From contig UQIB01000002.1 in assembly GCA_900541015.1 (NCBI GenBank), forward strand, positions 1 through 64,000: a stretch of 64,000 nucleotides of DNA. The letters are read 5' to 3'. The translations under genes were made by a program, and so were the position numbers. This DNA comes from an uncultured Collinsella sp. (GTDB lineage Bacteria > Actinomycetota > Coriobacteriia > Coriobacteriales > Coriobacteriaceae). The notes under the pieces were generated by a model. It did not search any database, had not been told where the DNA came from, and saw only the letters and a program-made list of their open reading frames with translations. Shown here one piece after another: positions 34,447 to 43,871 of this stretch. Within the stretch, counting starts at the first letter, position 1, and every line of letters starts with the position of its first letter.

Positions 34447-35796
34447 CTACTTCGGTGCATTCCCGCTGCGGTCGCGTTCGCTTTGCTCTACGCGCCATTC
34501 TTCCCAACCGCGGCCGGCAGGTTGCCAGAACGCGCCGCGCTCCAGTCCCTCGGGCAAATAGCGCTGATCGACCCAGCCTTCGGGATAATCATGTGGATAC
34601 TTATACACACCGTATTCATCGCTGCCCGGGCGATGGCGATCGCGCAGATAACTCGGCACCTCGCGAAGCCCACTAGAATGGATATCGGCCAGCGCCGCAT
34701 CGATCGAAGCCTCACACGCGTTGGATTTTGGCGCCAAGCACACATAGAGTGCAGCCTGAGCCAGGTTAATGCGGCACTCGGGATAGCCAATGACCTCGGC
34801 AGACTTAAACGCGGCATGCGCCACCAAAAGCGCCTGCGGGTCGGCGTTGCCAACATCCTCAGAAGCGTGAATCATAATGCGGCGAGCGATAAACTTAGGA
34901 TCCTCCCCAGCATCGATCATGCGCGCGAGCCAATAGATCGTGGCATCGGGGTCGCTACCGCGCATGGACTTGATGAACGCACTGATGATGTCGTAGTGCA
35001 TGTCGCCGTTTTTGTCATACGTAAAGCCGCGACGCGGGTTGGCGATCTTCACGTCATCCACGGTGATGGGATAGCGCTCCCCCGCCGCAGGCGCTGGCGT
35101 TCCCTCGGTATCGGGACGCGTGACGGCAATCTCGCTCGCAAGCTCGAGCGTCGTGAGCGCCGAGCGAGCGTCACCCGCTGCCAGCGTGCAAATGGTCTTG
35201 ACCGTATCCTCATCGGCCGAGAACTTACCGTTCAAGCCCTGGGGTGCCTCAAGCGCACGTTCAATAAGCGTGGCGATATCCTCATCCTTCAGATGCTCAA
35301 GCTCCACGACGCGACCACGTGAGAGCAGTGCCGAGTTGACCTCGAAGTACGGGTTCTCTGTCGTAGCGCCAATCATAATGACGGTACGGTTCTCAACTGC
35401 ATGCAGCAGGGCATCCTGCTGCGACTTAGAGAAGCGGTGAATCTCATCGATGAATAGAATGGTGCGGCGGTCGTACGTATTCAGGCGCGTCTTGGCCTCA
35501 TCAATCACGCGACGCAGGTCCTTCACGGTACCCGTGACGGCGCTGACCTCGACAAACTCGCTCTTGGTATGCTTGGCGATAATGTGGGCCAGCGTCGTCT
35601 TGCCCGTACCGGCAGGCCCGTACAGAATCACGCTCGAAAGCACGTCGTGCTCGATCGCGGCACGCAGCCATGAACCCTTACCGACGGCCTTTTGCTGGCC
35701 CACGTACTCGTCGAGCGAATTGGGGCGCATGCGCACCGCAAGCGGCGCATTCTGAAAGGAACGCTCGCGCGTCGAAGCAGAAAAAAGATCGTCCAT
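34447..35796 (-). CDS. rarA: Replication-associated recombination protein A
   Basis: 449 residues. AAA+ clamp-loader-like ATPase with Walker A LYGPAGTGKTTLAHIIA, Walker B TILFIDEIHRF, sensor 1 GATTENPYFEV and the MgsA C-terminal domain. It acts at stalled replication forks. The start ATG at 35796 (MDDLF) is chosen because GGG lies 6 bases upstream; ATG at 35802 is an alternative. It is separated from the DUF948 start by about 100 bases. A copy of the GTGGGACAAAA arm follows its stop codon. Confidence 0.92.
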   Translation of the reverse strand: MDDLFSASTRERSFQNAPLAVRMRPNSLDEYVGQQKAVGKGSWLRAAIEHDVLSSVILYGPAGTGKTTLAHIIAKHTKSEFVEVSAVTGTVKDLRRVIDEAKTRLNTYDRRTILFIDEIHRFSKSQQDALLHAVENRTVIMIGATTENPYFEVNSALLSRGRVVELEHLKDEDIATLIERALEAPQGLNGKFSADEDTVKTICTLAAGDARSALTTLELASEIAVTRPDTEGTPAPAAGERYPITVDDVKIANPRRGFTYDKNGDMHYDIISAFIKSMRGSDPDATIYWLARMIDAGEDPKFIARRIMIHASEDVGNADPQALLVAHAAFKSAEVIGYPECRINLAQAALYVCLAPKSNACEASIDAALADIHSSGLREVPSYLRDRHRPGSDEYGVYKYPHDYPEGWVDQRYLPEGLERGAFWQPAGRGWEEWRVEQSERDRSGNAPK

Positions 35797-35856
35797 AGCC
35801 ATCCCGTGTATCAATCAAATACTTTTTCCACTAACAGTATACCGAATTAATACGAA

Positions 35857-37104
35857 CTACCGTTCGTTAATATAGGTACGGTGCGGAAACTTCAGACCAG
35901 GGAACAGCTTGCTCGTCAGCTCGCAGAAATAACCGTCCGTCATACTCGCGATATAATCCACCACGGCTTGATCCTTGTCGTCCTGCCAGGCATAGGTGCG
36001 ATCATAGTAGGAAAGCTGCTGCTCAATGCGCGAAATATGGTGCTTAAAGATGTAAGAGGACTCGTCGCCACTGTTTAGATCCCGCAGGCAACGGTCGTAG
36101 AGCTTTACGAACGCCTCGCGCAGCTCCGCCTCGGAATCGCCTTCGATACCGCCCTTGCTATAGATCTTCTCGTAGTTCTCGCGCTTAGCTCGGCGGATTT
36201 CCTCAAACAGGTCCTCGCTCATCTCGATGCGCGGCTTACCATAGCTGTGCTCAACGATATCGATGGAGGCATGCGTGAGGATCCAACTGTTGTAGGCACC
36301 GCCCCGGCCATCATCAAAAGCGTCGGGCGAAAGCAGGCCCGCCGCGATCGCATCCTGACGGTCACGACCGACGTAGGCAAGAATATCCGAAATGCGAACG
36401 ACGCAGCCCTCGAGCGTCATGGGACGCAGATGCTCAATTGCGCTATAGCCCGTGGCAATGCAATCCTCAACCGTCTGGTCAAACTGGTCAAAGGAGCTCA
36501 TCTCCGAGAGCTCAAACACACGCTGCTCGTACTCGCCGTTATGGCATAGCACGCCGTCGAGCGTCTGGAGCGACACGTTGCGGCCATACAACGCGTCGAG
36601 CACGCGGACCGACTGCACGTTATGGAAAAAATAACGCCCCGTACGCTCGTGATAGATATCGTTGAGGAAGCGCTCGCCGGCATGGCCGAAAGGCGTGTGT
36701 CCCAAGTCGTGGCCCAGGCCAATCGCCTCGATCAGATCGCAATTGAGCCCCAGGGCGCGACCGATATCGCGCGCAATGCGCGAGACAAGCTGCACGTGCA
36801 AACCGCGGCGTGACAGATCGTCATTGCTACGGAAGCTAAAGACCTGCGTTTTACCTGCATAACGGGTATACGCCGGAAGATGAAGTATCTTTTCGGTATC
36901 GCGCATAAACGCCGGACGCATAAGCGTGCCTTTGTCGGCGGCGCGATCAATACGACGAATAGCCTGATCGTCGTTGCAACGATACGAGTTGACATAGCCC
37001 GAAGCACGATCGGCGGCAATGCGTTCGACAAGTTCGGGCGACAACGCCGAGGGGATACGGTCCATGCGCGCCTTAATGACGGCCGTTTCTTGATTAGATG
37101 CCAT
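35857..37104 (-). CDS. HD-family deoxyguanosine triphosphate triphosphohydrolase-like protein
   Basis: 415 residues. The HD motif GLGHDLGHTPFGHAGE and the RxxHS-type text RDTEKILHLPAYTRYAGKTQ mark a dGTPase-family enzyme, which splits dNTPs to nucleoside and triphosphate. The start MASNQE follows AAGGAG by 6 bases. It is between the short prepilin peptidase and rarA on the same strand. Precise substrate preference is unknown. Confidence 0.88.
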   Translation of the reverse strand: MASNQETAVIKARMDRIPSALSPELVERIAADRASGYVNSYRCNDDQAIRRIDRAADKGTLMRPAFMRDTEKILHLPAYTRYAGKTQVFSFRSNDDLSRRGLHVQLVSRIARDIGRALGLNCDLIEAIGLGHDLGHTPFGHAGERFLNDIYHERTGRYFFHNVQSVRVLDALYGRNVSLQTLDGVLCHNGEYEQRVFELSEMSSFDQFDQTVEDCIATGYSAIEHLRPMTLEGCVVRISDILAYVGRDRQDAIAAGLLSPDAFDDGRGGAYNSWILTHASIDIVEHSYGKPRIEMSEDLFEEIRRAKRENYEKIYSKGGIEGDSEAELREAFVKLYDRCLRDLNSGDESSYIFKHHISRIEQQLSYYDRTYAWQDDKDQAVVDYIASMTDGYFCELTSKLFPGLKFPHRTYINER

Positions 37105-37135
37105 GGCATGCTCCTTAAGAAGGATGCGCAATCGG

Positions 37136-37558
37136 TTACAAAGTGCAGCCCACGACCTCGATTATGGCAAAAATCGGCACTAAAAACGGGAGCAATGGCA
37201 GGGAGCGCGATTTTGTGAAGAGACAGGAGAGGACCAGGGCCAGGAGTGCGACGGCAAATGCCACGATGCCACCCATAGGGTCGAGCGTGCAAAGCGCGAA
37301 GAGTGCCTTGGCATCCCCCATACCGATGCCCGGGATTTGGCGAAGACGACGCCAGAGGGACTCAGTCAGCACGAGAGCAAGATAAACAATGACGGCAAGA
37401 CCCGCGTGGTCAAGCGCTGTGTTCAAACCGAGGTCGAGCCAAACACCCGCCAACGCCGCCACGGCACATGCGCCGGCAAGCCCATTGGGAAACCGTCGCT
37501 CTCGGGCATCAATTGCCACGCCGGCAAAGATGCAAATCCAAAACGGGATATAGACCAT
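37136..37558 (-). CDS. Short prepilin peptidase (A24 family)
   Basis: 140 residues, CpaA/TadV size, without the N-terminal methylase domain of PilD. The two catalytic Asp regions are present: IDARERRFPN and GIGMGDAKALFALC (GxGD). About five membrane segments. No pilin, Tad or secretion genes are in the window, so its substrate is not visible here. The start MVYIPFW has GAGGAGG 6 bases upstream. It precedes the dGTPase gene, with a terminator upstream of it. Confidence 0.75.
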   Translation of the reverse strand: MVYIPFWICIFAGVAIDARERRFPNGLAGACAVAALAGVWLDLGLNTALDHAGLAVIVYLALVLTESLWRRLRQIPGIGMGDAKALFALCTLDPMGGIVAFAVALLALVLSCLFTKSRSLPLLPFLVPIFAIIEVVGCTL

Positions 37559-37583
37559 CGGACGCCTCCTCGAGCTGCATCGC

Positions 37584-37628
37584 AAAAGCAAAAACCACCA
37601 CAAAGGTGCCTGTCCCCTTTGCGGTGGT
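37584..37628 (-). terminator. Terminator after the glycosyltransferase gene
   Basis: ACCACCACAAAGG pairs with CCTTTGCGGTGGT around a loop containing GACAGGCA on the minus strand; TTTTTGCTTTT follows. The stem and loop resemble the terminator at 45435-45475. Confidence 0.85.
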
Positions 37629-37639
37629 TTTGGTGGTGG

Positions 37640-38935
37640 TTATTTGGCGCCTTGCATGACCTCGTCAAGGGTAACGTTGACGGCGTGCTGCGTCGGCACC
37701 CAGTCGACCTTCAGGAACAGCGCGGCCACCGTGATGGGGATATAGCTGAACATAAAGATCGGGAAGGTAAACAGGTTAGTCACCAGACGCCACTTTTGCG
37801 CGCAGTGAATGTGCTTGTACTCAAAGATAGTCGTGAGCAGCGCCAGGATAAAGAAGGTCTGATACATCATGGCGAAGGTCATAATGAGCGAAGCGGCGCA
37901 CGCCTGCATCTCGACTTCGGTAGCCAAGAAGCCGTGCGAAAGACCGCCCACGATCAGGAACGTCGCATTGGCGAGCATCGAGATCAGCGATAGCAGCATA
38001 CCCGGGGCGATGGTCATAAACATGTCGTAGGCAGCAAAGCGATGATAGCGGAAGGTCGATTTGACCAGGTGCTTGCCATAGGTAAAAAAGACCTGATAGA
38101 AGCCCTTGGTCCAGCGCATGCGCTGTTTCCAGGACGCCTTAAACGTCACCGGCTGCTCGTCAAAGAACTCCGCCGGCGCATAGCCAATGCGAATGCCGTG
38201 AATGGCGCAGAACGTGGTGAACTGGATGTCCTCGGTCAGCGTGTGGAACTGCCAACCGTGCATGCCCTCGATGACACTGGCGGAGATGAGGTAGCCCGAA
38301 CCCGAGACGGCGCAAGACGTCTTGCAGATGTTGCGCGCGTTGTTGAGAAAGCGCGCCTCGCGCAGATACCACGTGGCATTAGCCGCCGAGATCCACGAGC
38401 TGCCGAAGTTCTTGGAATTGCGATAGCTCGTGACCACATGGAAGCCCTGGTCAAAGGCATCGTTCATTTTGGACACGTAATCGCGGGAGATAACGTTATC
38501 GGCATCGAAGATAAAGTAGCCTTCAAACGTGTCGGGATACTCGTTAAGGATGCGGTCGAAGCCAAAGTCCATGACCCAGCTCTTACCCTTACGGGCAAGA
38601 TCATTGCGCTCGTAAACAATGGCACCTGCCTCGCGCGCGAGCTGTGCGGTGTTGTCGGTGCAGGCGTCGGCAACCACGAAGACCTCGATAAGCTCGGACG
38701 GATAATCCTGGTCCTTGATGGAGCGAACGAGGTTGGCAATCACGGCCTCCTCGTTATGCGCAGCGATAAAGAAGGCATAGCGGTGGAGTTTTTTGGCCTT
38801 GGGAGGCGCGACCTCGCCACGAAGAGCGCCGATGACAAAGAAGACCACCTGGTACAGAAAGCAGACCGTGAGCAGCGTGACGACAATCTGGTTGAAGATC
38901 ACGATGGGTGTGTTGGTTTGTAAAAAGGCGAGCAT
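37640..38935 (-). CDS. Membrane glycosyltransferase, family 2
   Basis: 431 residues. GT2 catalytic parts are present: nucleotide-sugar site AAHNEEAVIANLVRSIKDQ, DxD in FIFDADNVIS, TEDIQF and the processive QxxRW motif QRMRWTKG. One N-terminal and about four C-terminal membrane segments place it in the hyaluronan/cellulose-synthase-like group, so it may build or extend a surface polysaccharide. The start MLAFLQT has GGGAG 5 bases upstream. No other polysaccharide genes lie nearby. Confidence 0.85.
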   Translation of the reverse strand: MLAFLQTNTPIVIFNQIVVTLLTVCFLYQVVFFVIGALRGEVAPPKAKKLHRYAFFIAAHNEEAVIANLVRSIKDQDYPSELIEVFVVADACTDNTAQLAREAGAIVYERNDLARKGKSWVMDFGFDRILNEYPDTFEGYFIFDADNVISRDYVSKMNDAFDQGFHVVTSYRNSKNFGSSWISAANATWYLREARFLNNARNICKTSCAVSGSGYLISASVIEGMHGWQFHTLTEDIQFTTFCAIHGIRIGYAPAEFFDEQPVTFKASWKQRMRWTKGFYQVFFTYGKHLVKSTFRYHRFAAYDMFMTIAPGMLLSLISMLANATFLIVGGLSHGFLATEVEMQACAASLIMTFAMMYQTFFILALLTTIFEYKHIHCAQKWRLVTNLFTFPIFMFSYIPITVAALFLKVDWVPTQHAVNVTLDEVMQGAK

Positions 38936-39017
38936 GCAGGCTCCCAGCAACGCGTTACGTAAACAATCGTATATCTTACCGCAGGCTTACCGAGTTCAAG
39001 AAACCACCTAATACTGG

Positions 39018-40031
39018 CTAGGCTTCGAGCAGACCGAGCTGCGGGACGATTTCGTCGCCAGCGGCAGTACGGCCGAGCGAACGCGGGGCCAGATCATCCA
39101 GAACCGCCGCAAGATCCCACGGCAGCTCATCGCGGCACTCAATACGCTCCCCCGTCACGGGATGATCGAATGCGACGCGCCAGGAATGAAGGAATTGCCT
39201 GGTCAGGCCCTGATCGGCGCGTGCATCGCACTTGCCGTAAAGTGGATCGCCCACGCAGGCGTGGTTGATATGGCGCATATGCACGCGAATCTGATGTGTG
39301 CGGCCCGTAAACAGGTGGCACTCGACGAGCGTATAGCCGTCGTCAAAACGCATGGAATCGAAGCGCTCGAGGACCTTAAAGGTCGTAATGGCCTGGCGCG
39401 CGAAAGGATCGTCAGAAACCGCCATCTTGACACGGTCGCGCGTCGATCGGGCAATACCGGTGTTAATGGTTCCCTCGTCCATGGCGATGTGCCCGTGGAC
39501 AAGCGTGATATAGCGGCGGTCGAGTGTGCGCGTACGGATAAGATTTTGGAGCGCGCGCTGGGTGTCGTCGTCCTTTGCCGCAAGCATGAGACCCGAGGTA
39601 TCGCGATCCAAACGATGCACGATACCGGGGCGATCCTCGCCCTGCACGGTGCCCAGATGGTCGATACCGCAGTGATAGACCAGGGCATTCGCGAGCGTAC
39701 CGCTCTCATGACCATGCGCAGGATGGCACACCAGGCCACGCTGCTTGGAGAGCACAATGAGATAGTCGTCCTCATAGCGAATGTCGAGCGGGATGGCCTC
39801 GGGAATCACATCGGTGGGATCGTGCGGCTCAGGCAAATCGACCGAAATACGGTCGCCGGCTCTCACGGCGTACTTTTTAGACAGACAGGTCTCGCCATTG
39901 ACACATACGGCACCGCCCTCAATCAGATGCGCGCAGGCAGAGCGCGTAGGGCAGCCGTCATTGGAGCCCAGATAGGCGTCAAGACGCTGACCAGCGCAAT
40001 CGTCGGCAACGAGAATATGGATGTCGGCCAT
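39018..40031 (-). CDS. RluA-family 23S rRNA pseudouridine synthase
   Basis: 337 residues with an S4 domain at the N-terminus and the catalytic motif HRLDRDTSGLMLAAK (Asp); further on, HQIRVHMRHINHAC. RluD-type enzymes make pseudouridines in 23S rRNA helix 69. It overlaps the lspA stop by one base (TAATG), the common lspA-rluD pair. Whether it is RluD or another RluA member is not certain. Confidence 0.9.
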   Translation of the reverse strand: MADIHILVADDCAGQRLDAYLGSNDGCPTRSACAHLIEGGAVCVNGETCLSKKYAVRAGDRISVDLPEPHDPTDVIPEAIPLDIRYEDDYLIVLSKQRGLVCHPAHGHESGTLANALVYHCGIDHLGTVQGEDRPGIVHRLDRDTSGLMLAAKDDDTQRALQNLIRTRTLDRRYITLVHGHIAMDEGTINTGIARSTRDRVKMAVSDDPFARQAITTFKVLERFDSMRFDDGYTLVECHLFTGRTHQIRVHMRHINHACVGDPLYGKCDARADQGLTRQFLHSWRVAFDHPVTGERIECRDELPWDLAAVLDDLAPRSLGRTAAGDEIVPQLGLLEA

Positions 40032-40612
40032 TAACGCTCATTCCTTTCGCGAATCTTGCGGGCACGCTCCCCACGCTGCTTGGCTTTGCGCTTGGCGCGT
40101 GCCTCATCACGGGCATTGAGCTCGGCAGTCGCATCGACTTCGCGGGCCGCAGGGCTCAAGAACATGTAGCCGATGAGGGCAAGCACGACGCCTACGGTGA
40201 TGCCGATATCGGCCACGTTAAAGACGGGAAAGTCGATGAAGGTGGTGGCAATAAAATCGGTCACAAAGCCAAAAGTCAGACGGTCGATTGCGTTGCCAAT
40301 GGCGCCGCCCGCAACCATCGCCATGCCCACGACCTCAAGATGGGCGAGCTGGGATGCACGGAGCAAGTACACGGCAATGGCGACAATGACCGCAAGCGCC
40401 AACACAGCGAAAGCGACGCCATGACCCTCGCCCATGCTAAAGGCGGCTCCGATATTGCGAACAAACACAAAATCGATCACACCGGGGATAACAGTCACAT
40501 GCAAAGCGTCGCCCACGGCACGAACCGCAAGCTTGGTCAGCTGGTCAACAAGCAACACAACGAGCGCTACCCCACCAGCAACCCCCAACCGCCAACGCAA
40601 AGGCGGCGTCAT
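40031..40612 (-). CDS. lspA: Lipoprotein signal peptidase
   Basis: 193 residues with four membrane segments. The catalytic Asp residues are in GGAIGNAIDRL and FNVADIGITVG. It removes signal peptides from prolipoproteins such as the iron-binding protein in this window. The start MTPPLRW has GGGG close upstream. A basic, Arg/Lys-rich C-terminal tail of about 35 residues is longer than in E. coli. Coupled to the rluD-type gene by a TAATG overlap. Confidence 0.94.
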   Translation of the reverse strand: MTPPLRWRLGVAGGVALVVLLVDQLTKLAVRAVGDALHVTVIPGVIDFVFVRNIGAAFSMGEGHGVAFAVLALAVIVAIAVYLLRASQLAHLEVVGMAMVAGGAIGNAIDRLTFGFVTDFIATTFIDFPVFNVADIGITVGVVLALIGYMFLSPAAREVDATAELNARDEARAKRKAKQRGERARKIRERNER

Positions 40613-40750
40613 ATCCCCAGCACGACCCAAATCAATCCCCTACCCTCAAGATCATCGAATTACGTTTAATGCAAAGAACTATCTTATATTGCCATACGAA
40701 GAACGCACGACATATCCACCAACGCAAGCGAAATAACCAGCTAAAAAGGA

Positions 40751-40781
40751 AAGCGGCATTCCGAAAAACAGAATGCCGCTT
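40751..40781 (-). terminator. Terminator-like hairpin in the ileS-lspA spacer
   Basis: AAGCGGCATTC and GAATGCCGCTT form a perfect 11-bp stem around 9 bases; on the minus strand TTCCTTTTTAG follows. Confidence 0.75.
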
Positions 40782-40803
40782 GAATGTGACACAGGTAGTC
40801 AAT

Positions 40804-40843
40804 GGAGACGTTCTTGTTTGACTAGTCGTTTAAGAACGTCCCC
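40804..40843. repeat. 40-base loopless palindrome
   Basis: The two 20-base halves meet at the self-complementary GACTAGTC. Each outer end carries GGRGACGTTCTT. Inner positions are less symmetric. It shares GGGGACGT with the palindrome at 48471-48500. Confidence 0.55.
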
Positions 40844-40862
40844 AACAACTAAACAATAGAAA

Positions 40863-41008
40863 CGCCGCATTACCGTCGCCAACAGCGAAAACGCCTCTAA
40901 GCGAGCAAGGTGACGTGAAAGAGGAGGGAAGCGTACTTTGGTACGCGACCGACGATTGAACGTCAGATTGCCGCTTAGGGGCGTTTGCAGCGTCGGTAGG
41001 TTACGGCG
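40863..41008. repeat. 146-base imperfect inverted repeat
   Basis: Outer arms are about 40 bases and imperfect, with a 14-base stem AACGCCTCTAAGCG / CGCTTAGGGGCGTT at 40890-40903 and 40972-40985 (one mismatch). The centre has a clean hairpin GCGTAC-TTTG-GTACGC (40931-40946). No coding frame is evident. Size and nesting resemble the element at 14243-14394, but the sequences differ. Confidence 0.6.
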
Positions 41009-41030
41009 TTCTACGAACGTCGTAACCTAC
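40996..41030 (-). terminator. Hairpin overlapping the ileS stop codon
   Basis: GTAGGTTACGGCGTTC and GAACGTCGTAACCTAC pair over 16 bases with one G-T. On the minus strand the stem begins with the ileS TAG. No T-run follows, so it may protect or end the transcript. Confidence 0.55.
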
Positions 41031-43828
41031 AAAGCGTCGGCGCAGCGCTTGCAGATATGTGCGTGGCCGTTGTACTCGCCGACGGTGGTGCGGTAGTTCC
41101 AGCAACGGTCGCAGCACTCGCCCTCGGCAGCCTCGATGGCAACGGAAAGCTCCTCGCCCTGGGTCAGCTCAACATCAGAGACGATGTAGAACTCGGCCAG
41201 GTCGACGGCCTTGTCGCCGGTCAGCAGCGCGTACATCTCGGCGGGAACGACCGCCTTGACGCGGACCTGCTGGCTCTTAGTGAAGGTGCCGGCGGAGCGG
41301 GCATCCTCAAGGGCCTTGGTCACGGCGCTACGAAGCTCGAGCGAAGCCTCGAGCACGCCCTCAAACTCATTGGCCTCGTCGACAGTAATGGGCGACTTGT
41401 ACCAATCGAGCAGCGCGGCGTACTTCTGGTGATCGACGCAACCGGCGGGCGCATAGGCCATGGCCTCGTCGACCGTGTAGGACAGGATCGGCTGCAGGTC
41501 GCGCATGAGCATCGAGAAGAGCTCGGCGAGCACGGTCTGGGCGCTGCGGCGCTCGAGCGAGCCGGGCTTCTCGCAGTACAGACGGTCCTTCAGGGCGTCG
41601 AGGTACACGTTGGAGAGCTCGGTAACCACGAAGTCATAGAGTGCACGGTAGGCGCGCGGGAACTCGTAGCTGGCGTAGGCGTCGTCGACCTCGGCCTGGA
41701 CCTGGGTCAGACGGGCAACCATGAGCTTGTCGAGCGGCAGCAGGTCGGCAAAGGCGACACCGTCGGTCTCGGGCTCAAACTGGCCCTCGAGCTCGGAGAG
41801 CAGGAAGCGCAACGTGTTGCGGAAACGACGGTAGGCATCGGACGTACGGGCGAGAATCTCGTGGTCGATGGAAACGTCAGAGCTGGTGTCGACCGAGGCG
41901 ACCCACAGGCGGATGATGTCGGCGCCCATCTCGTCACAGACCTTGTTGGGGTCGATGACGTTGCCGAGCGACTTGGACATCTTGCGGCCCTGGCCGTCGA
42001 GCGTGAAGCCCTGCGAGACGACTGCCTTGTACGGAGCGTGGCCGTTGGCACCCACCGAGGTGAGCAGCGAGCTCTGGAACCAACCGCGGTGCTGGTCGGA
42101 GCCCTCGAGGTACACATCCGCCGGGTACTCCAGCTCGGGGCGATACTCGCAGACGGCCTTCCAGGAGACGCCGGAGTCCCACCACACGTCGAGGATGTCC
42201 TTATCGGCCTTGAGGTGATGGCCACCGCACTTGGGGCAGACGCAGGCCTCGCCCAGGTAGCTCTCGGGAGCGTCGGTGAACCAGGCGTCAGAGCCTTTCT
42301 CGTGGAAGAGCTTGATGACGGCGTCGAGCGTAGCGTCGTTCATGACCTTCTCGCCGCAGTCGGCGCAGGTGTAGCTGGGGATAGGCACGCCCCAGTTGCG
42401 CTGACGGCTGATGCACCAGTCGGGACGCTGCTCGACCATGGCGCCGATGCGGTTGGCCGCGTGGGCCGGATACCACTTGACGTTCTCACGGACCTCTTTG
42501 CCAGCCTGCTCGCGCAAACCGGTCTTGTCCATCGAGACAAACCACTGGTCGGTGGCACGGAAGAGCACCGGGTGCTTGCAGCGCCAGCAGTGCGGATAGC
42601 TGTGCGTGATCTTCTTCTCGAGAACCAGGGTGCCGCGCTCGCGCAGGAACTCGATGATATGCGGGTTGGCCTCATCGGTATCCATACCGCTGAAGGGACC
42701 ACCGGTGCCAAACTCCTCGCCGGTGTAGAACTTGCCGTCGTCATCAACCGGCATGCAGATGTCGGTGATGCCTTCCTTGAGGCAGGCGAAGTAGTCGTCG
42801 ACGCCGTGGCCGGGCGAGTTGTGGACGATACCGGTACCGTCATCGACACCGACGTAGTCGGCCAGGAGCGCCACACCCTCAACACCGTCAAAGATCGGCT
42901 GCTTGTAGTGGATGTGGTGGAACGTCTCGGCGGGAACCACATAGGGCTCGCCGTCGACCATGACCGGGGTGTACTCCCAGCCAAACTCCTCGCAGCACTT
43001 GGGAGCCAGGTCCTCGAGCATGACCTCGGCACGGCCATCGTGCTCAACGGCGACATAGGCGGCGCCGGGCTTAAGGGAAACGGCCTGGTCAGAGGGGATG
43101 GTCCACGGCGTGGTCGTCCAGATGATAAAGTCGACCGGGCCGTCGAAGTTCTCGAGGCCGGCGGGCTTGGAAGTCATCTCGAAGCGCACGAAAATGGACG
43201 GGCTCGTCTCGTCGGAGTACTCGATCTCGGCCTCGGCCAGCGCGGTGTGGCAGTGCTTGCACCAGTGAACCGGCTTGTGACCGCGATAGATCATGCCCTT
43301 ATCGAACATGGCCTTGAAGACCTCGATGTCGGCGGCGTCGTGCTGGTGATAGAGCGTCAGATACGGGTTGTCCCAGTCGCCAAGCACGCCCAAGCGACGG
43401 AAGCCCGCCTTCTGGAGCTCGATGTTCTCGACAGCGAACTCGTTGCAAAGCTCGCGGATCTTGGCCGTGGAGGTCTGGTTGAACTTCTCGGTGCCGAGCT
43501 TTTCCTCGACCTTGTGCTCGATCGGCTGACCGTGGCAGTCCCAACCGGGGACATAGGGAACTTCGCAGCCCTGCATCATCCAGTAACGGTTGATCATGTC
43601 CTTGGAGATCTTGTTCATGGCATGGCCGATGTGGATCGGACCGTTGGCGTACGGAGGACCGTCGTGCAGCACGAACTTCTTGTGACCCTCGTTCTTCTTC
43701 AGAACCTGCTCGTAGACCTTGTTGTCCTGCCAGTCCTTGAGTCGCTTGGGCTCAGACTTGGAAAGACCGGCACGCATGGGAAAACCGGTCTTGGGCAGAT
43801 TCATCGTCTGCTTGTACTCGTTTGCCAC
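41027..43828 (-). CDS. ileS: Isoleucine-tRNA ligase
   Basis: 933 residues, usual size. Catalytic motifs PIHIGHAMNK (HIGH) and GRKMSKSLGN (KMSKS) are intact, with the CP1 editing domain between and a C-terminal zinc finger (CDRCWNYR, CKRCADAL). The start is a GTG at 43828 (reads ANEYKQTMNLPKT after the first residue), chosen because AAAGGGG lies 4 bases upstream and the protein then begins as in other IleS. A T-box leader controls it. The stop codon is inside a hairpin. Confidence 0.95.
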   Translation of the reverse strand: MANEYKQTMNLPKTGFPMRAGLSKSEPKRLKDWQDNKVYEQVLKKNEGHKKFVLHDGPPYANGPIHIGHAMNKISKDMINRYWMMQGCEVPYVPGWDCHGQPIEHKVEEKLGTEKFNQTSTAKIRELCNEFAVENIELQKAGFRRLGVLGDWDNPYLTLYHQHDAADIEVFKAMFDKGMIYRGHKPVHWCKHCHTALAEAEIEYSDETSPSIFVRFEMTSKPAGLENFDGPVDFIIWTTTPWTIPSDQAVSLKPGAAYVAVEHDGRAEVMLEDLAPKCCEEFGWEYTPVMVDGEPYVVPAETFHHIHYKQPIFDGVEGVALLADYVGVDDGTGIVHNSPGHGVDDYFACLKEGITDICMPVDDDGKFYTGEEFGTGGPFSGMDTDEANPHIIEFLRERGTLVLEKKITHSYPHCWRCKHPVLFRATDQWFVSMDKTGLREQAGKEVRENVKWYPAHAANRIGAMVEQRPDWCISRQRNWGVPIPSYTCADCGEKVMNDATLDAVIKLFHEKGSDAWFTDAPESYLGEACVCPKCGGHHLKADKDILDVWWDSGVSWKAVCEYRPELEYPADVYLEGSDQHRGWFQSSLLTSVGANGHAPYKAVVSQGFTLDGQGRKMSKSLGNVIDPNKVCDEMGADIIRLWVASVDTSSDVSIDHEILARTSDAYRRFRNTLRFLLSELEGQFEPETDGVAFADLLPLDKLMVARLTQVQAEVDDAYASYEFPRAYRALYDFVVTELSNVYLDALKDRLYCEKPGSLERRSAQTVLAELFSMLMRDLQPILSYTVDEAMAYAPAGCVDHQKYAALLDWYKSPITVDEANEFEGVLEASLELRSAVTKALEDARSAGTFTKSQQVRVKAVVPAEMYALLTGDKAVDLAEFYIVSDVELTQGEELSVAIEAAEGECCDRCWNYRTTVGEYNGHAHICKRCADAL

Positions 43829-43871
43829 GGTACCCCTTTCATGTCGTGGGCGCGCACGCCCGATGGGCACC

